Translations under genes and position numbers: made by a program
Notes under the pieces: model-generated
Database searches by the model: none
What the model saw: only the letters and a program-made list of their open reading frames with translations
What the model was told of the DNA's origin: nothing
In this document: positions 25,515 through 34,755 of the stretch, piece by piece
Numbering within the stretch: the stretch's first letter is position 1
Layout of the letters: every line of letters begins with the position of its first letter
Origin: Mesonia sediminis
GTDB taxonomy: Bacteria > Bacteroidota > Bacteroidia > Flavobacteriales > Flavobacteriaceae
Assembly (NCBI RefSeq): GCF_042684705.1
Contig: NZ_JBHULZ010000041.1
Location: 186,001-250,000, forward strand
Reading direction: 5' to 3'
DNA: 64,000 nucleotides

Positions 25515-28500
25515 ATGTTAAAGAAATTTATAGAGAGACCTGTATTAAGTACAGTAGTCTCCATTGTAATTGTGATTTTAGGAATTTTAGGGATTATAAG
25601 CCTTCCTGTCTCACAATATCCAGATATCGCACCTCCAACCGTACAGATTACCGCTAATTATCCAGGCGCCAATGCAGAGACCGTTCTTGAAAGTGTTATT
25701 ATTCCTATTGAAGAGCAAGTAAACGGGGTAGAAGGTATGGACTATATTACCTCTACCGCCAGTAATTCAGGAAGGGCAGAAATCCAAGTGTTTTTTAAGC
25801 AAGGTTACGACCCAGACATCGCTGCAGTAAACGTACAAAACCGGGTAGCGAGAGCTAATCCTTTATTGCCGGCAGAGGTAGTACAATCTGGTGTTATCAC
25901 GCAAAAACAACAAACAAGTGCGTTAATGTTCTTGGCTGTTCTATCTAAAAATAAAGACTATGACGCTACGTATATTCAAAATTATTTAAATATCAACGTG
26001 CTACCTGCTTTAAAAAGAATTGATGGAGTGGGAGATGTAACGGTTTTTGGAACACGTAATTATGCGATGCGCGTGTGGTTAAAACCTGAAAAATTAGCTG
26101 CTTATAATTTGATGCCTTCAGATATACGTGCTGCGATTAACGAGCAAAGTACCGAGGCAGCTGCAGGTAGTTTGGGTCAAAACAATGCCGAGTCTTTTGA
26201 GTACGTTATCAAATATAGCGGAAGATATAAAACAGAAGAGCAATACAAAGAAATCATTATAAAAGCCCTAGACAACGGGGAGTACCTTAGACTTGCCGAT
26301 GTAGCCGAAATTGAGCTAGACGCCGAAGGGTTTAATGTTCAAGCTACCACAAATGGCTACCCAGCAGTTAATATGGCAGTCTACCAAACGCCAGGTTCAA
26401 ATGCACAAGAGATTATAAAGCAAGTACATGAGAATTTAGATGAATTTGAGAAAAGTTTCCCAGAAGGATTAGAGGTTTACATCAACTTAGATTCAAACGA
26501 ATTTTTAGAAGCTTCCATAAGCAAGGTAATCAGTACGCTAATTGAAGCATTTATTCTAGTTTTTATCGTTGTTTTTATCTTTTTACAAGACTTTAGATCA
26601 ACGTTAATTCCTGCCATAGCAGTACCTGTTTCTATTATTGGTACCTTCTTCTTTTTAAATTTATTTGGTTATTCTATTAACCTACTTACCTTATTTGCTT
26701 TGGTTTTAGCTATTGGTATTGTGGTAGATGATGCGATTGTGGTAGTTGAGGCTGTACACGCCAAATTAGAAGAAGGGGCAAAGTCAGCTTTATCGGCTAC
26801 ACGTACCGCAATGGATGAAATTACAGGAGCAATTATTTCAATTACCCTAGTAATGGCCGCGGTATTTATTCCAGTAACCTTTATAACGGGTCCTACAGGT
26901 GTTTTTTATGAGCAATTTGGTATTACCTTGATTGTAGCTATCGCCATTTCGGCAGTAAATGCCTTGACATTGAGTCCGGCGCTGTGTGCTTTATTTTTAA
27001 AGACCAACCACGAAGAGCACCAAAATAAATCTTGGTTACAGCGTTTTTACCATAAATTCAATACGGCTTTTGAAGCTACTACCCAGCGCTACGTTAAAAG
27101 TTTATCTTTTCTCTACAAACACAAATGGATTACCCCATTTATATTGGTTTTGGCTGTAGCCGGAATTTACTTTGCAGCAGAAAAAACACCAACAGGATTT
27201 GTTCCTAATGAAGATAGAGGGGTGCTTTTTGCTAATATAGAGTTGCCAGCAGGTGCTTCTTTAGACCGTACTGTAGCGATTACCAATCAATTAAAAGATA
27301 AGGCCAATCAAATTCCTGGAGTAACGGGAGTAACTGTTGTAAATGGTTTTAGTTTAATTAGCGGACAAGGGAGTAACTTCGCAATTGCCTTTGTACGCCT
27401 AGCTCCCTGGGATGAGCGAACAGATGATGCTTTATCATCTGACGCAATTACCGGACAACTATTTGGTATAGGTGCTCAAATTCCAGGGGCAAAAATGATA
27501 TTCTTTGCACCTCCTAGTATACCAGGATTTGGCGTTTCCTCTGGTTTTGAGTTTAAATTACTTGATAAAAGTGGGGGAAGCTTCAATGATTTAGACTTAG
27601 CTGCTCAAAATTTCTTAAGCAAACTAAATCAACGTCCAGAAATACAGTATGTTCAGAGTTCGTTTAACACTAATTATCCACAGTATGAGCTCAATATAAA
27701 TGTACCTAAGGCAAAAGAAGCAGGGGTTTCAATTGCTAACATATTTAATACACTACAAGGTTATATTGGTAGTATTTATACCGCCGATTTTTCGCGCTAC
27801 GGTAAACAATATCGTGTTTTCTTACAGGGCCTTCCCGAAGATCGAGCCAGTATTGAAGATTTAAACTCTATATACGTACGAAATAATACAGGTGAAATGT
27901 CACCAATTACTACTTATATCGATTTAAAACGTGTTTATGGTCCGCAACAAGCAACTCGATTTAACCTATTTAATTCTGTGGGCGTAAGTGGAGCTTCGGC
28001 TCCAGGATTCTCTTCTGGTGATGCTATTGCAGCCCTGCAAGAAGAAGCTAGTCAACTTTCAACAAAATATGGAATTGGATATTCTGGTTTAACCAGAGAA
28101 GAAGTAAATGCAGGATCACAGGCTTTCTTCATTTTCTTATTAAGTATTGTTTTTGTGTATTTTATTTTAGCAGCGCAATACGAAAGTTATTTTATACCAT
28201 TTGCGGTTCTATTATCATTGCCAGTGGGGGTATTAGGAGCCTATATGGTTACCTATTTTGCAGGATTGCAAGCCAATATTTATTTTCAAATTGCATTGAT
28301 TATGCTGGTTGGTTTACTAGCAAAGAATGCCATTTTGATTGTAGAATTTGCTATGCAACGTAGGCAACATGGTATGCCCATTGTGGAAGCGGCTTTAGAA
28401 GGTGCAAAAGTAAGATTAAGACCAATTCTAATGACTTCCTTGGCTTTTATCATAGGTTTATTGCCTTTGGTTTTTGCCTCTGGTACAGGTGCAGAAGGTA

Positions 28501-28673
28501 ACCGTTCTATTGGTACAGGTGCTGTAGGCGGTTTACTAATAGGTACTATTTTAGGGGTATTTATTATTCCTATACTTTATATTTTCTTTCAGTGGTTACA
28601 AGAAAAAGTAGTAGGGAAAACCATGCTTGAAAAAGAAAAAGAAGCACAAGAATTAAACGAAAAAAATGCATAA
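25515..28673 (+). CDS. RND multidrug efflux transporter, AcrB/HAE1 family
   Basis: Proton-driven inner-membrane drug pump, 1052 residues. It starts MLKKFIERPVLSTVVSIVIVILGI, the family N-terminus, followed by the porter domain (LPVSQYPDIAPPTVQITANYPGANAETV). The paired proton-relay aspartates are in GIVVDDAIVVVEAVHAKLEEG within transmembrane helix 4. A second transmembrane block carries ANIYFQIALIMLVGLLAKNAILIVEFA and RLRPILMTSLAFIIGLLPL. Length and motifs are those of hydrophobe/amphiphile efflux rather than heavy-metal RND pumps. The stop shares one base with the start of the outer-membrane factor. Confidence 0.95.
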   Translation: MLKKFIERPVLSTVVSIVIVILGILGIISLPVSQYPDIAPPTVQITANYPGANAETVLESVIIPIEEQVNGVEGMDYITSTASNSGRAEIQVFFKQGYDPDIAAVNVQNRVARANPLLPAEVVQSGVITQKQQTSALMFLAVLSKNKDYDATYIQNYLNINVLPALKRIDGVGDVTVFGTRNYAMRVWLKPEKLAAYNLMPSDIRAAINEQSTEAAAGSLGQNNAESFEYVIKYSGRYKTEEQYKEIIIKALDNGEYLRLADVAEIELDAEGFNVQATTNGYPAVNMAVYQTPGSNAQEIIKQVHENLDEFEKSFPEGLEVYINLDSNEFLEASISKVISTLIEAFILVFIVVFIFLQDFRSTLIPAIAVPVSIIGTFFFLNLFGYSINLLTLFALVLAIGIVVDDAIVVVEAVHAKLEEGAKSALSATRTAMDEITGAIISITLVMAAVFIPVTFITGPTGVFYEQFGITLIVAIAISAVNALTLSPALCALFLKTNHEEHQNKSWLQRFYHKFNTAFEATTQRYVKSLSFLYKHKWITPFILVLAVAGIYFAAEKTPTGFVPNEDRGVLFANIELPAGASLDRTVAITNQLKDKANQIPGVTGVTVVNGFSLISGQGSNFAIAFVRLAPWDERTDDALSSDAITGQLFGIGAQIPGAKMIFFAPPSIPGFGVSSGFEFKLLDKSGGSFNDLDLAAQNFLSKLNQRPEIQYVQSSFNTNYPQYELNINVPKAKEAGVSIANIFNTLQGYIGSIYTADFSRYGKQYRVFLQGLPEDRASIEDLNSIYVRNNTGEMSPITTYIDLKRVYGPQQATRFNLFNSVGVSGASAPGFSSGDAIAALQEEASQLSTKYGIGYSGLTREEVNAGSQAFFIFLLSIVFVYFILAAQYESYFIPFAVLLSLPVGVLGAYMVTYFAGLQANIYFQIALIMLVGLLAKNAILIVEFAMQRRQHGMPIVEAALEGAKVRLRPILMTSLAFIIGLLPLVFASGTGAEGNRSIGTGAVGGLLIGTILGVFIIPILYIFFQWLQEKVVGKTMLEKEKEAQELNEKNA

Positions 28674-30073
28674 TGAAAAAAAATAGAATATACAATCTTT
28701 TGCTAATTGCCAGTATGCCCTTTTTGTTGGTTTCCTGCTTTGCAGCAAAAGATTATCAAAAGCCAGAAGTGCTTGAAGAAACTCACTTTAGAACAGATCA
28801 AATAGCTAAAGACTCTACATCTTTGGCTCAGCTATCCTATCAAGATTTATTTACTGATAGTATTTTGCAAGACCATATCAATACAGCGCTTAAAAACAAT
28901 ATCGATATTAGGGTGGCCTTGCAGCAAATTATCGCTGCAGAAGCTTATTTAAAACAGGGTAAAGCAGGTTATTTACCTAGTTTGAATGCTAATGCACAAT
29001 GGACCCATCAAGAATTGGCAAGAAACAGTCAATTTGGTAGTTTCTTTAATGGTGCTTTAGATCAATATGAACTGAGTGCTGGCTTGTCTTGGGAGGCCGA
29101 TATCTGGGGAAAAATAAGGAGCCAAAAAAGAGCATTTGAAGCTTCTTATTTGCAAAGTGTGGCCGCACACAAGGCTGTAAAAACCCGATTAATTGCCTCT
29201 GTAGCGAATATTTACTACCAATTACTTGCCTTAGATGAACAGATTAAGATTACCGAGCAAACCATAGAAAACCGACAAAATAGCTTATCAACTACCAACG
29301 CCTTAAAAGAAGCGGGAAATCTAACAGAAGTTGGGGTTCAGCAAACCGAAGCGCAATTATATACCGCTCAAGCCATATTGGTAGACTTGCAAAAACAGGT
29401 ACGCTTACTAGAAAACAGTATGTCTATTCTTTTAGGGGAGGCGCCACAATTTATTCCTCGATCTGCATTAAGCGAGCAACAAATTACAACCGAATTAAAA
29501 ACTGGAGTGCCAGCACAACTTTTAAGCAATAGACCCGATGTAATCGCAGCCGAAATGGCTTTTAGAAATGCTTTTGAGCTTAGTAATGTTGCTCGTAGTA
29601 ACTTTTACCCATCTTTAACTTTAACCGCCAATACAGGCTTTCAGAGTTTAGATTTAAGTGAGTTGCTTGATGCCAACTCATTATTCGCAAATGTAGTTTC
29701 TGGCTTGGCCCAACCTATATTCAATAAACGCCAAATAAAAACGCAATATGAAGTAGCTCAAGCCCAACAAGAACAAGCAAGATTGCGTTTTAAAGAAGCT
29801 ATTTTGCAAGCGAGTAAAGAAGTTTCAGATGCCATGTATGCCTACCAGGCTGCTGAAAAAAAGCAAATTCTAAAACAAAAAGAATTTAATGCTAACCAAA
29901 AGGCTACAGATTATTCTGAAGAACTGTTAAATAATGGGTTTGCTAACTATTTAGAAGTGCTTACCGCTAGTGAAAATGCTTTAAATTCTCAATTAGGAAT
30001 GATTGATGCAAAATACAGTCGTCTTAAAGCCGTTGTCGATTTATACCGTGCCTTAGGAGGCGGATGGCAATAG
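28673..30073 (+). CDS. Outer-membrane efflux channel lipoprotein, TolC/NodT family
   Basis: Third component of the tripartite pump. The lipobox FLLVSC gives a lipidated Cys near residue 22. The NodT-family features are YQDLFTDSILQDHINTALKNNIDIRVA and YLPSLNANAQWTH in the first repeat, and LLSNRPDVIAAEMAFRNAFE with SNFYPSLTLTANTGFQS in the second. The C-terminus is NQKATDYSEELLNNGFANYLEVLTA. It overlaps the pump gene by one base and is followed by a strong terminator, closing the operon. Confidence 0.94.
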   Translation: MKKNRIYNLLLIASMPFLLVSCFAAKDYQKPEVLEETHFRTDQIAKDSTSLAQLSYQDLFTDSILQDHINTALKNNIDIRVALQQIIAAEAYLKQGKAGYLPSLNANAQWTHQELARNSQFGSFFNGALDQYELSAGLSWEADIWGKIRSQKRAFEASYLQSVAAHKAVKTRLIASVANIYYQLLALDEQIKITEQTIENRQNSLSTTNALKEAGNLTEVGVQQTEAQLYTAQAILVDLQKQVRLLENSMSILLGEAPQFIPRSALSEQQITTELKTGVPAQLLSNRPDVIAAEMAFRNAFELSNVARSNFYPSLTLTANTGFQSLDLSELLDANSLFANVVSGLAQPIFNKRQIKTQYEVAQAQQEQARLRFKEAILQASKEVSDAMYAYQAAEKKQILKQKEFNANQKATDYSEELLNNGFANYLEVLTASENALNSQLGMIDAKYSRLKAVVDLYRALGGGWQ

Positions 30074-30092
30074 AGAGAATTGTATTACAAGC

Positions 30093-30130
30093 AAAAAAGC
30101 AAATCGAAAAAATCGATTTGCTTTTTTTTT
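30093..30130 (+). terminator. Bidirectional intrinsic terminator between the efflux operon and the CYTH gene
   Basis: GCAAATCGA (30099-30107) pairs with TCGATTTGC (30113-30121) around an AAAAA loop, flanked by an A run and a T run. It can serve both converging transcripts; the CYTH stop lies at the edge of the T run. Confidence 0.85.
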
Positions 30131-30596
30131 ACCAGTTTGTATAGGGTAATTTCATTAAGGAGGCGTTATAATAAGCCTTATTACCCGTCACTTCTTCTCC
30201 TATCCAATCGGGTAAAGCAAGTGGTTGATTTATATTTTCTAATTCAGCTTCAGCTACCACTAATCCGCTATTTTCTCCTAGAAATTCATCTACCTCAAAT
30301 AACTGATTTATAAATTTCACGTAATAGCGATATTTTTCAATTTTACCTGGCTCACAAATTTTCAAAAGTTTTTCTGCATCAGCTACAGCTATAGTTTGTT
30401 CCCATTCAAACCGACTCAAGCCTTTTTCATCAGATTTACCTTTAACGGTTATCCATGCTTTTTGTTCTTGAATTCGGATACGTACACTGCGTTCAGGATG
30501 CGTATTTAAATAGGCTTGAATGGTATATTTTTTCTCAAAAGCCAAAGCTTTATACCGACTATTTTTTACTAAAAATTTACGTTCTATTTCGCGCAT
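30129..30596 (-). CDS. CYTH domain protein (triphosphate tunnel metalloenzyme family)
   Basis: 155 residues opening with MREIERKFLVKNSRYK, the EIERKFLV signature of CYTH proteins. The family shares an eight-strand tunnel that binds triphosphate substrates with divalent metal. Further tunnel residues appear in RSVRIRIQ, AWITVKGKS, SRFEWEQTI, KYRYYVKF, FEVDEFLGENSGLVVAEAELE. The substrate (tripolyphosphate, thiamine triphosphate or other) cannot be assigned. A consensus promoter drives it away from dinB. The Asp/Glu metal sites in EVDEF and EAELE are intact. Confidence 0.92.
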   Translation of the reverse strand: MREIERKFLVKNSRYKALAFEKKYTIQAYLNTHPERSVRIRIQEQKAWITVKGKSDEKGLSRFEWEQTIAVADAEKLLKICEPGKIEKYRYYVKFINQLFEVDEFLGENSGLVVAEAELENINQPLALPDWIGEEVTGNKAYYNASLMKLPYTNW

Positions 30597-30631
30597 TGGT
30601 GTGAACTGCTTTTAATGATACTTTGAAGCAA

Positions 30632-30662
30632 CAAAGGTATTGCTAAATGCATTGTTAGCAAA
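30632..30662 (-). promoter_or_regulatory. Bacteroidota-type promoter of the CYTH gene
   Basis: On the minus strand TTTG (30659-30662) and TACCTTTG (30632-30639) are separated by 19 bases, a full consensus match. The leader would be about 32 bases. Confidence 0.65.
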
Positions 30663-30678
30663 TCATTATTTCTTATTC

Positions 30679-30686
30679 TAACTTTG
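30679..30686 (+). promoter_or_regulatory. -7 promoter box of dinB
   Basis: TAACTTTG is an exact TAnnTTTG match ending four bases before the dinB ATG at 30691. A TTG at 30652 is 24 bases upstream, slightly far for a -33 element. I see no separate SOS-type palindrome in the short divergent region. Confidence 0.5.
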
Positions 30687-30690
30687 TAGC

Positions 30691-31788
30691 ATGGTAAAAG
30701 AGCGCAAAATAATACATATAGATATGGATGCCTTTTACGCCTCTGTAGAACAGCTAGATCATCCAGATTTACAAGATAAACCCATTGCGGTAGGCGGTGG
30801 CGGTAAAAGAGGTGTGGTGGCCGCTGCCAGCTATGAAGCCCGTAAATTTGGGGTACGAAGCGCTATGAGTGGTAGGTTAGCTAGTAAGCTTTGCGCGGAT
30901 TTAATTTTTATAAAACCACGATTTGAACGTTACAAAGAAATATCTGGACAAATACGTAGCATCTTTTTAAATTATACGCCTTTAGTAGAGCCTTTATCGC
31001 TTGATGAAGCTTATTTAGACGTTACTGAAAACTTAAAAGGCTTAAGTAGTGCGTCACAAATCGCCCGCTTAATACGAGCAGAAATAAAAGATAAAACCGG
31101 ACTAAATGCATCTGCAGGCATTTCAATTAATAAATTTGTTGCTAAAATTGCTAGTGATATAAACAAGCCTAACGGGCAAAAAACTGTACCTCCCGAGGAA
31201 GTTGAACAATTTTTAGAAGATTTAGAAATAAAAAAGTTTTTTGGTGTTGGTAAAGTTACCGCACAAAAAATGTATCAGCTTGGAATTTTTAAAGGTTCAG
31301 ATTTAAAATTAAAATCACTAGAATTTTTAGAAAATCATTTTGGGAAAAGCGGTAAATTATATTACCAAGTTGTAAGAGGGGTGCACCTAAGTGAAGTGAA
31401 GCCAGAGCGAATACGTAAATCTGTGGGTGCCGAGCGCACTTTTTCAAACAATATTAGTTCTGAAATTTTTCTTGAAGAACGTTTAGGCCATATTGCTGCA
31501 GAAGTAGCTCAGCGCCTAGACAAAAATAAATTCTCAGGCAAAACCATTACACTTAAAATAAAATATGGCGATTTTAGTGTACAAACCCGAAGTAAAACCC
31601 TGGCTTTTTATATTCGAGATAAAGCCCTCATTCTCGAAAATGCAAAGTCACTGTTGTACCAAGAAAAATTGCATAACTCCGTACGTTTAGTAGGAATTTC
31701 GATTACTAATTTAAAAAAAGCTGGACATGAATCCGTAAAGCAAGAACCAACAACATTTATGGGTAAACAACTTAAATTTAAATTTTAA
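30691..31788 (+). CDS. dinB: DNA polymerase IV (Y-family translesion polymerase)
   Basis: Error-prone lesion-bypass polymerase, 365 residues. The palm catalytic carboxylates are in IIHIDMDAFYASVE and LSLDEAYLDVT; GKRGVVAAASYEARKFGVRSAM forms the steric-gate/fingers region. The thumb helix-hairpin-helix reads IKKFFGVGKVTAQKMYQLGI and the little-finger domain covers roughly residues 240-350. The C-terminus KQEPTTFMGKQLKFKF may carry a clamp-binding segment, but a canonical QL(S/D)LF box is not evident. It is transcribed divergently from the CYTH gene. Confidence 0.95.
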   Translation: MVKERKIIHIDMDAFYASVEQLDHPDLQDKPIAVGGGGKRGVVAAASYEARKFGVRSAMSGRLASKLCADLIFIKPRFERYKEISGQIRSIFLNYTPLVEPLSLDEAYLDVTENLKGLSSASQIARLIRAEIKDKTGLNASAGISINKFVAKIASDINKPNGQKTVPPEEVEQFLEDLEIKKFFGVGKVTAQKMYQLGIFKGSDLKLKSLEFLENHFGKSGKLYYQVVRGVHLSEVKPERIRKSVGAERTFSNNISSEIFLEERLGHIAAEVAQRLDKNKFSGKTITLKIKYGDFSVQTRSKTLAFYIRDKALILENAKSLLYQEKLHNSVRLVGISITNLKKAGHESVKQEPTTFMGKQLKFKF

Positions 31789-31822
31789 TCTGGGTAGCTT
31801 ATTTACTTGTTATATTTACAAC

Positions 31823-32185
31823 ATGAAAAAAACCTTGGGAAAAGATCAACGTTTAAAAAGTAAAACAGCTATAAAAGCACTTTTTGAAAATGGAGAAACG
31901 CAGAAAAAATTTCCGCTCAGAATGGTATATAATCCTGCTTTTAAAAAAAATCAAGATGCTCCAAAAATAATGGTTAGCGTTCCTAAGCGCAACTTTAAAC
32001 TTGCAGTTGACAGAAACCGTATCAAAAGACAAATACGCGAAGCTTACCGGTTACAAAAAGATCAGATTAAGCTGCATAAAAACTATCATATCTTGTTTAT
32101 TTTTTTAGGTAATAGAAAGCAGACTTCTACCACTATTTCAAAAGCAATGCAGCAGCTTCTAATCGAATTTAATAAAAAAGTTTAG
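31823..32185 (+). CDS. rnpA: Ribonuclease P protein component
   Basis: Protein cofactor of RNase P, which trims tRNA 5' leaders. The family signature is RNRIKRQIREAYR (preceded by VSVPKRNFKLAVD), with the basic N-terminal KTLGKDQRLKSKTAIKALFENG; 120 residues is normal. In many bacteria rnpA sits beside rpmH and dnaA near the origin. Here neither neighbour is present; instead it follows dinB and precedes an S41 protease, a flavobacterial arrangement. Confidence 0.95.
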   Translation: MKKTLGKDQRLKSKTAIKALFENGETQKKFPLRMVYNPAFKKNQDAPKIMVSVPKRNFKLAVDRNRIKRQIREAYRLQKDQIKLHKNYHILFIFLGNRKQTSTTISKAMQQLLIEFNKKV

Positions 32186-32286
32186 CTTTAAGAGCCACTA
32201 AAAATCTAATCTATACTTGAATTTTATTTGCTTATATTTACCCGACAGGTTTACTCCTGCAATCAACTTTTTAAAGCAAAACATTC

Positions 32287-33897
32287 ATGAAAAAAGGAAT
32301 AATAGGAATAACGCTGGTAGGTATTTTTATACTTACATCGGGATTTAAAAATGATTTTTTTGCTATAGCCAAGCAAATAGAACTTTTTACTTCTGTTTTT
32401 AAAGAGATAACCATGAATTATGTAGATGAAACCAATCCTGCAGAATTAATGGATACAGCTTTAACTGCTATGTTGCGTGAATTAGACCCTTACACCCAGT
32501 ATTATAATCAGCAAGAGGTTGAACAAGCCCTTATCAATCAATCTGGTGAGGTGGCCAGTATTGGGGCACGTATAAAAAGTAACAAAAATAAATTAATTGT
32601 TGTAGCCTTAACCCAAGATGCCCCAGCAGATCAAGCCGGTCTAAAACCTGGTGATGAATTGGTGCGAATAAATGATATTACAATAAGTGAATATGCAGAA
32701 AATGCAATTAACTTACTCAATGGGGCGGCTAATACCAGTGTGAATATTGCGTATAAACGCCAGGGTAAAATTTATGAGGCTCAAATAAAAAGATCTGCTC
32801 GAAAAGAAAAAGCGGTACCGTTTTATAATTTAGATAAAGAAGCCAACGGATATATTGTACTTAAAGAATTTACGAGAACTGCTTCTTTTGAAGTAGGAAT
32901 GGCAGCAAAAGATTTAATAGATCAAGGCGCAAAAAGACTGATTTTAGATTTACGCAACAACCCAGGAGGATTATTAAGTGAAGCAGTAAATGTTGCTAAT
33001 TTATTTGTCCCCAAAAACACCTTGATTACCTATACCCAGTCTAATATTGATAAATACAATCAGAGTTATAAAACTAAAAATGAAGCTTTAGATACGCAAA
33101 TACCCTTAGCAATTCTTATAAATGCCAAAAGTGCCTCTGCAAGCGAAATTGTTGCGGGTAGTTTACAAGATTTAGATCGGGCAGTGATTATTGGAGGCAA
33201 AAGTTTTGGTAAAGGATTGGTACAACGCCCTAAAAATTTAAGCTATGGTTCTCAGGTTAAAATAACCATTTCGCGGTATTACACCCCTAGCGGAAGATGT
33301 ATTCAAGCCTTAGATTATAGCAAAAACGGACAGGCTATAGAAAATAAGAAGCACAAAGCATTTAAAACCAAAGCAGGTAGAATAGTTTATGATGCGGGAG
33401 GTATAACACCAGACGTAAGTTTGGCTTCTTCTTTAGTAAGTCCTGTCACCCAAGCACTACTAGACCAAGGTTTGATTTTTGATTTTAGCACTCAATATTT
33501 CCTTAATAACAAAGGGGTAAATATGGATTCTTACCCTAAAAATGCTGCTATTTTTAAAGCATTTGACCAATTTCTTAAAAAGGTTGAATTTAATTATGAG
33601 ACCAACACTGAAAAAGATTTAAAAAAGCTTAAAGAACAAGCTGAAAAGGAAGGAATGGCTACTAAACTAAATGAAGCACTAAGCAATTTAGAACTTCAAC
33701 TTAAAAACACAAAAGCCGAAGCTATTGAAAGACAAAAAGAAGAGATACTATACTGGATAAATAAGCAGTTATTATCGAATTATTTTTATGAAAAAGGAGC
33801 CTATGAATATTTTTCAAAACACAATTCCGAAATTTTAGAAGCCAAACGCATTTTAAGTGATACTAAAGCTTACGCCGATATTTTAAATAAAGCTTAA
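32287..33897 (+). CDS. S41 family C-terminal processing peptidase
   Basis: Tail-specific serine protease of the CtpA/Prc class, exported to the periplasm (N-terminal hydrophobic segment KGIIGITLVGIFILTSGF). The order is an N-terminal helical region (ELDPYTQYYNQQEVEQ), a PDZ domain (IGARIKSN to KRQGKIYEAQIKR, about residues 95-180), then the catalytic core. In the core, GYIVLKEFTRTA and LRNNPGGLL precede the Ser of SASASEIVAG (residues 282-290) and the Lys of GGKSFGKGLVQ. A C-terminal helical region completes 536 residues. Nine bases separate it from the DUF1853 gene. Confidence 0.94.
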   Translation: MKKGIIGITLVGIFILTSGFKNDFFAIAKQIELFTSVFKEITMNYVDETNPAELMDTALTAMLRELDPYTQYYNQQEVEQALINQSGEVASIGARIKSNKNKLIVVALTQDAPADQAGLKPGDELVRINDITISEYAENAINLLNGAANTSVNIAYKRQGKIYEAQIKRSARKEKAVPFYNLDKEANGYIVLKEFTRTASFEVGMAAKDLIDQGAKRLILDLRNNPGGLLSEAVNVANLFVPKNTLITYTQSNIDKYNQSYKTKNEALDTQIPLAILINAKSASASEIVAGSLQDLDRAVIIGGKSFGKGLVQRPKNLSYGSQVKITISRYYTPSGRCIQALDYSKNGQAIENKKHKAFKTKAGRIVYDAGGITPDVSLASSLVSPVTQALLDQGLIFDFSTQYFLNNKGVNMDSYPKNAAIFKAFDQFLKKVEFNYETNTEKDLKKLKEQAEKEGMATKLNEALSNLELQLKNTKAEAIERQKEEILYWINKQLLSNYFYEKGAYEYFSKHNSEILEAKRILSDTKAYADILNKA

Positions 33898-33906
33898 TTT
33901 ATAAAT

Positions 33907-34752
33907 ATGCGCGAGAGGTATAAAAATCAATTACAATTCTTGGGTTATCAAAAAGCTCATCATTTAATTTTACCAGATTCCTTTTACGGATTAGATTTTT
34001 TTAAACTACCCGCTAAAGAAAACCCTATTCAAGCCGTAGAATTAGCAGCACTTCCCGATAAATTGATTTTAGGTAAACGAGCAGAAGCTTTTTTTGAGGC
34101 AGAGATAAATCAATCTAACCGCTATGATGTACTAGTTAGTAATCTTCAAATAATCGATAATAAAATAACCCTAGGTGAGATCGATTTTTTACTAAAAGAT
34201 TTAAGATCTGGTGATATTTCACACGTAGAACTAGTTTATAAATTTTATTTGCTTGATATACGTATTAAAAATCCGCTTGAAGCTTGGGTAGGAGCCAACC
34301 GAAAAGATTCGCTATGGCGAAAATTAGATCACTTAAAAAACCATCAGCTTCCGCTTTTACAAAAGCCTAGTGTTCAGTATTTTTTAAAAAAATTGGGGAT
34401 TAACCCTAATCAAATTAAGAATCAATATGCCCACTTTAAAGCACATCTTTTCTTACCAAAGGGATATAATAAGCCCATTTTACCAGATTTAAATCCTAAC
34501 TGTATTTCGGGTACTTACGTAGATTTAAATAGCTTTAAAAGTGATACGTATTTTAGAGATAAACTGTATTATTCTCCGTTTAAAAAAGACTGGAGTATAG
34601 CTCCTCATTTGGAGGTAAATTGGGAAGATTACAACAAACAATTAGAAGAAGTTGAATATCTTGCTCAAAACAAAAAATCATCTTACTTATGGGTAAAAAA
34701 TAAGCTCGAGCAAATCGAGCTTATCTTTGTAGTTTGGTGGCCTATTGACTAA
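33907..34752 (+). CDS. DUF1853 family protein
   Basis: 281 residues of a family with no established function. Recognisable family stretches are VLVSNLQIIDNKITLGEIDFLL, VELVYKFYLLD, and WVGANRKDSLWRKLDHLKNHQLPLL. The middle part (LGEIDFLLKD ... VELVYKFYL) resembles a nuclease-like beta-alpha core with D and E-x-K residues, but this is only suggestive. It is likely cotranscribed with the upstream S41 protease. Its last 20 codons carry a 10-bp hairpin that can end the opposing SulP transcript. Confidence 0.85.
   Translation: MRERYKNQLQFLGYQKAHHLILPDSFYGLDFFKLPAKENPIQAVELAALPDKLILGKRAEAFFEAEINQSNRYDVLVSNLQIIDNKITLGEIDFLLKDLRSGDISHVELVYKFYLLDIRIKNPLEAWVGANRKDSLWRKLDHLKNHQLPLLQKPSVQYFLKKLGINPNQIKNQYAHFKAHLFLPKGYNKPILPDLNPNCISGTYVDLNSFKSDTYFRDKLYYSPFKKDWSIAPHLEVNWEDYNKQLEEVEYLAQNKKSSYLWVKNKLEQIELIFVVWWPID
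34695..34724 (-). terminator. Hairpin terminator for the SulP gene inside the DUF1853 coding end
   Basis: ATAAGCTCGA (34700-34709) and TCGAGCTTAT (34715-34724) are perfect inverted repeats with a five-base loop. On the minus strand the stem is followed by a T run (34695-34700 on the plus strand is A-rich), giving a standard intrinsic terminator 32 bases past the SulP stop. Confidence 0.7.
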
Positions 34753-34755
34753 AAA

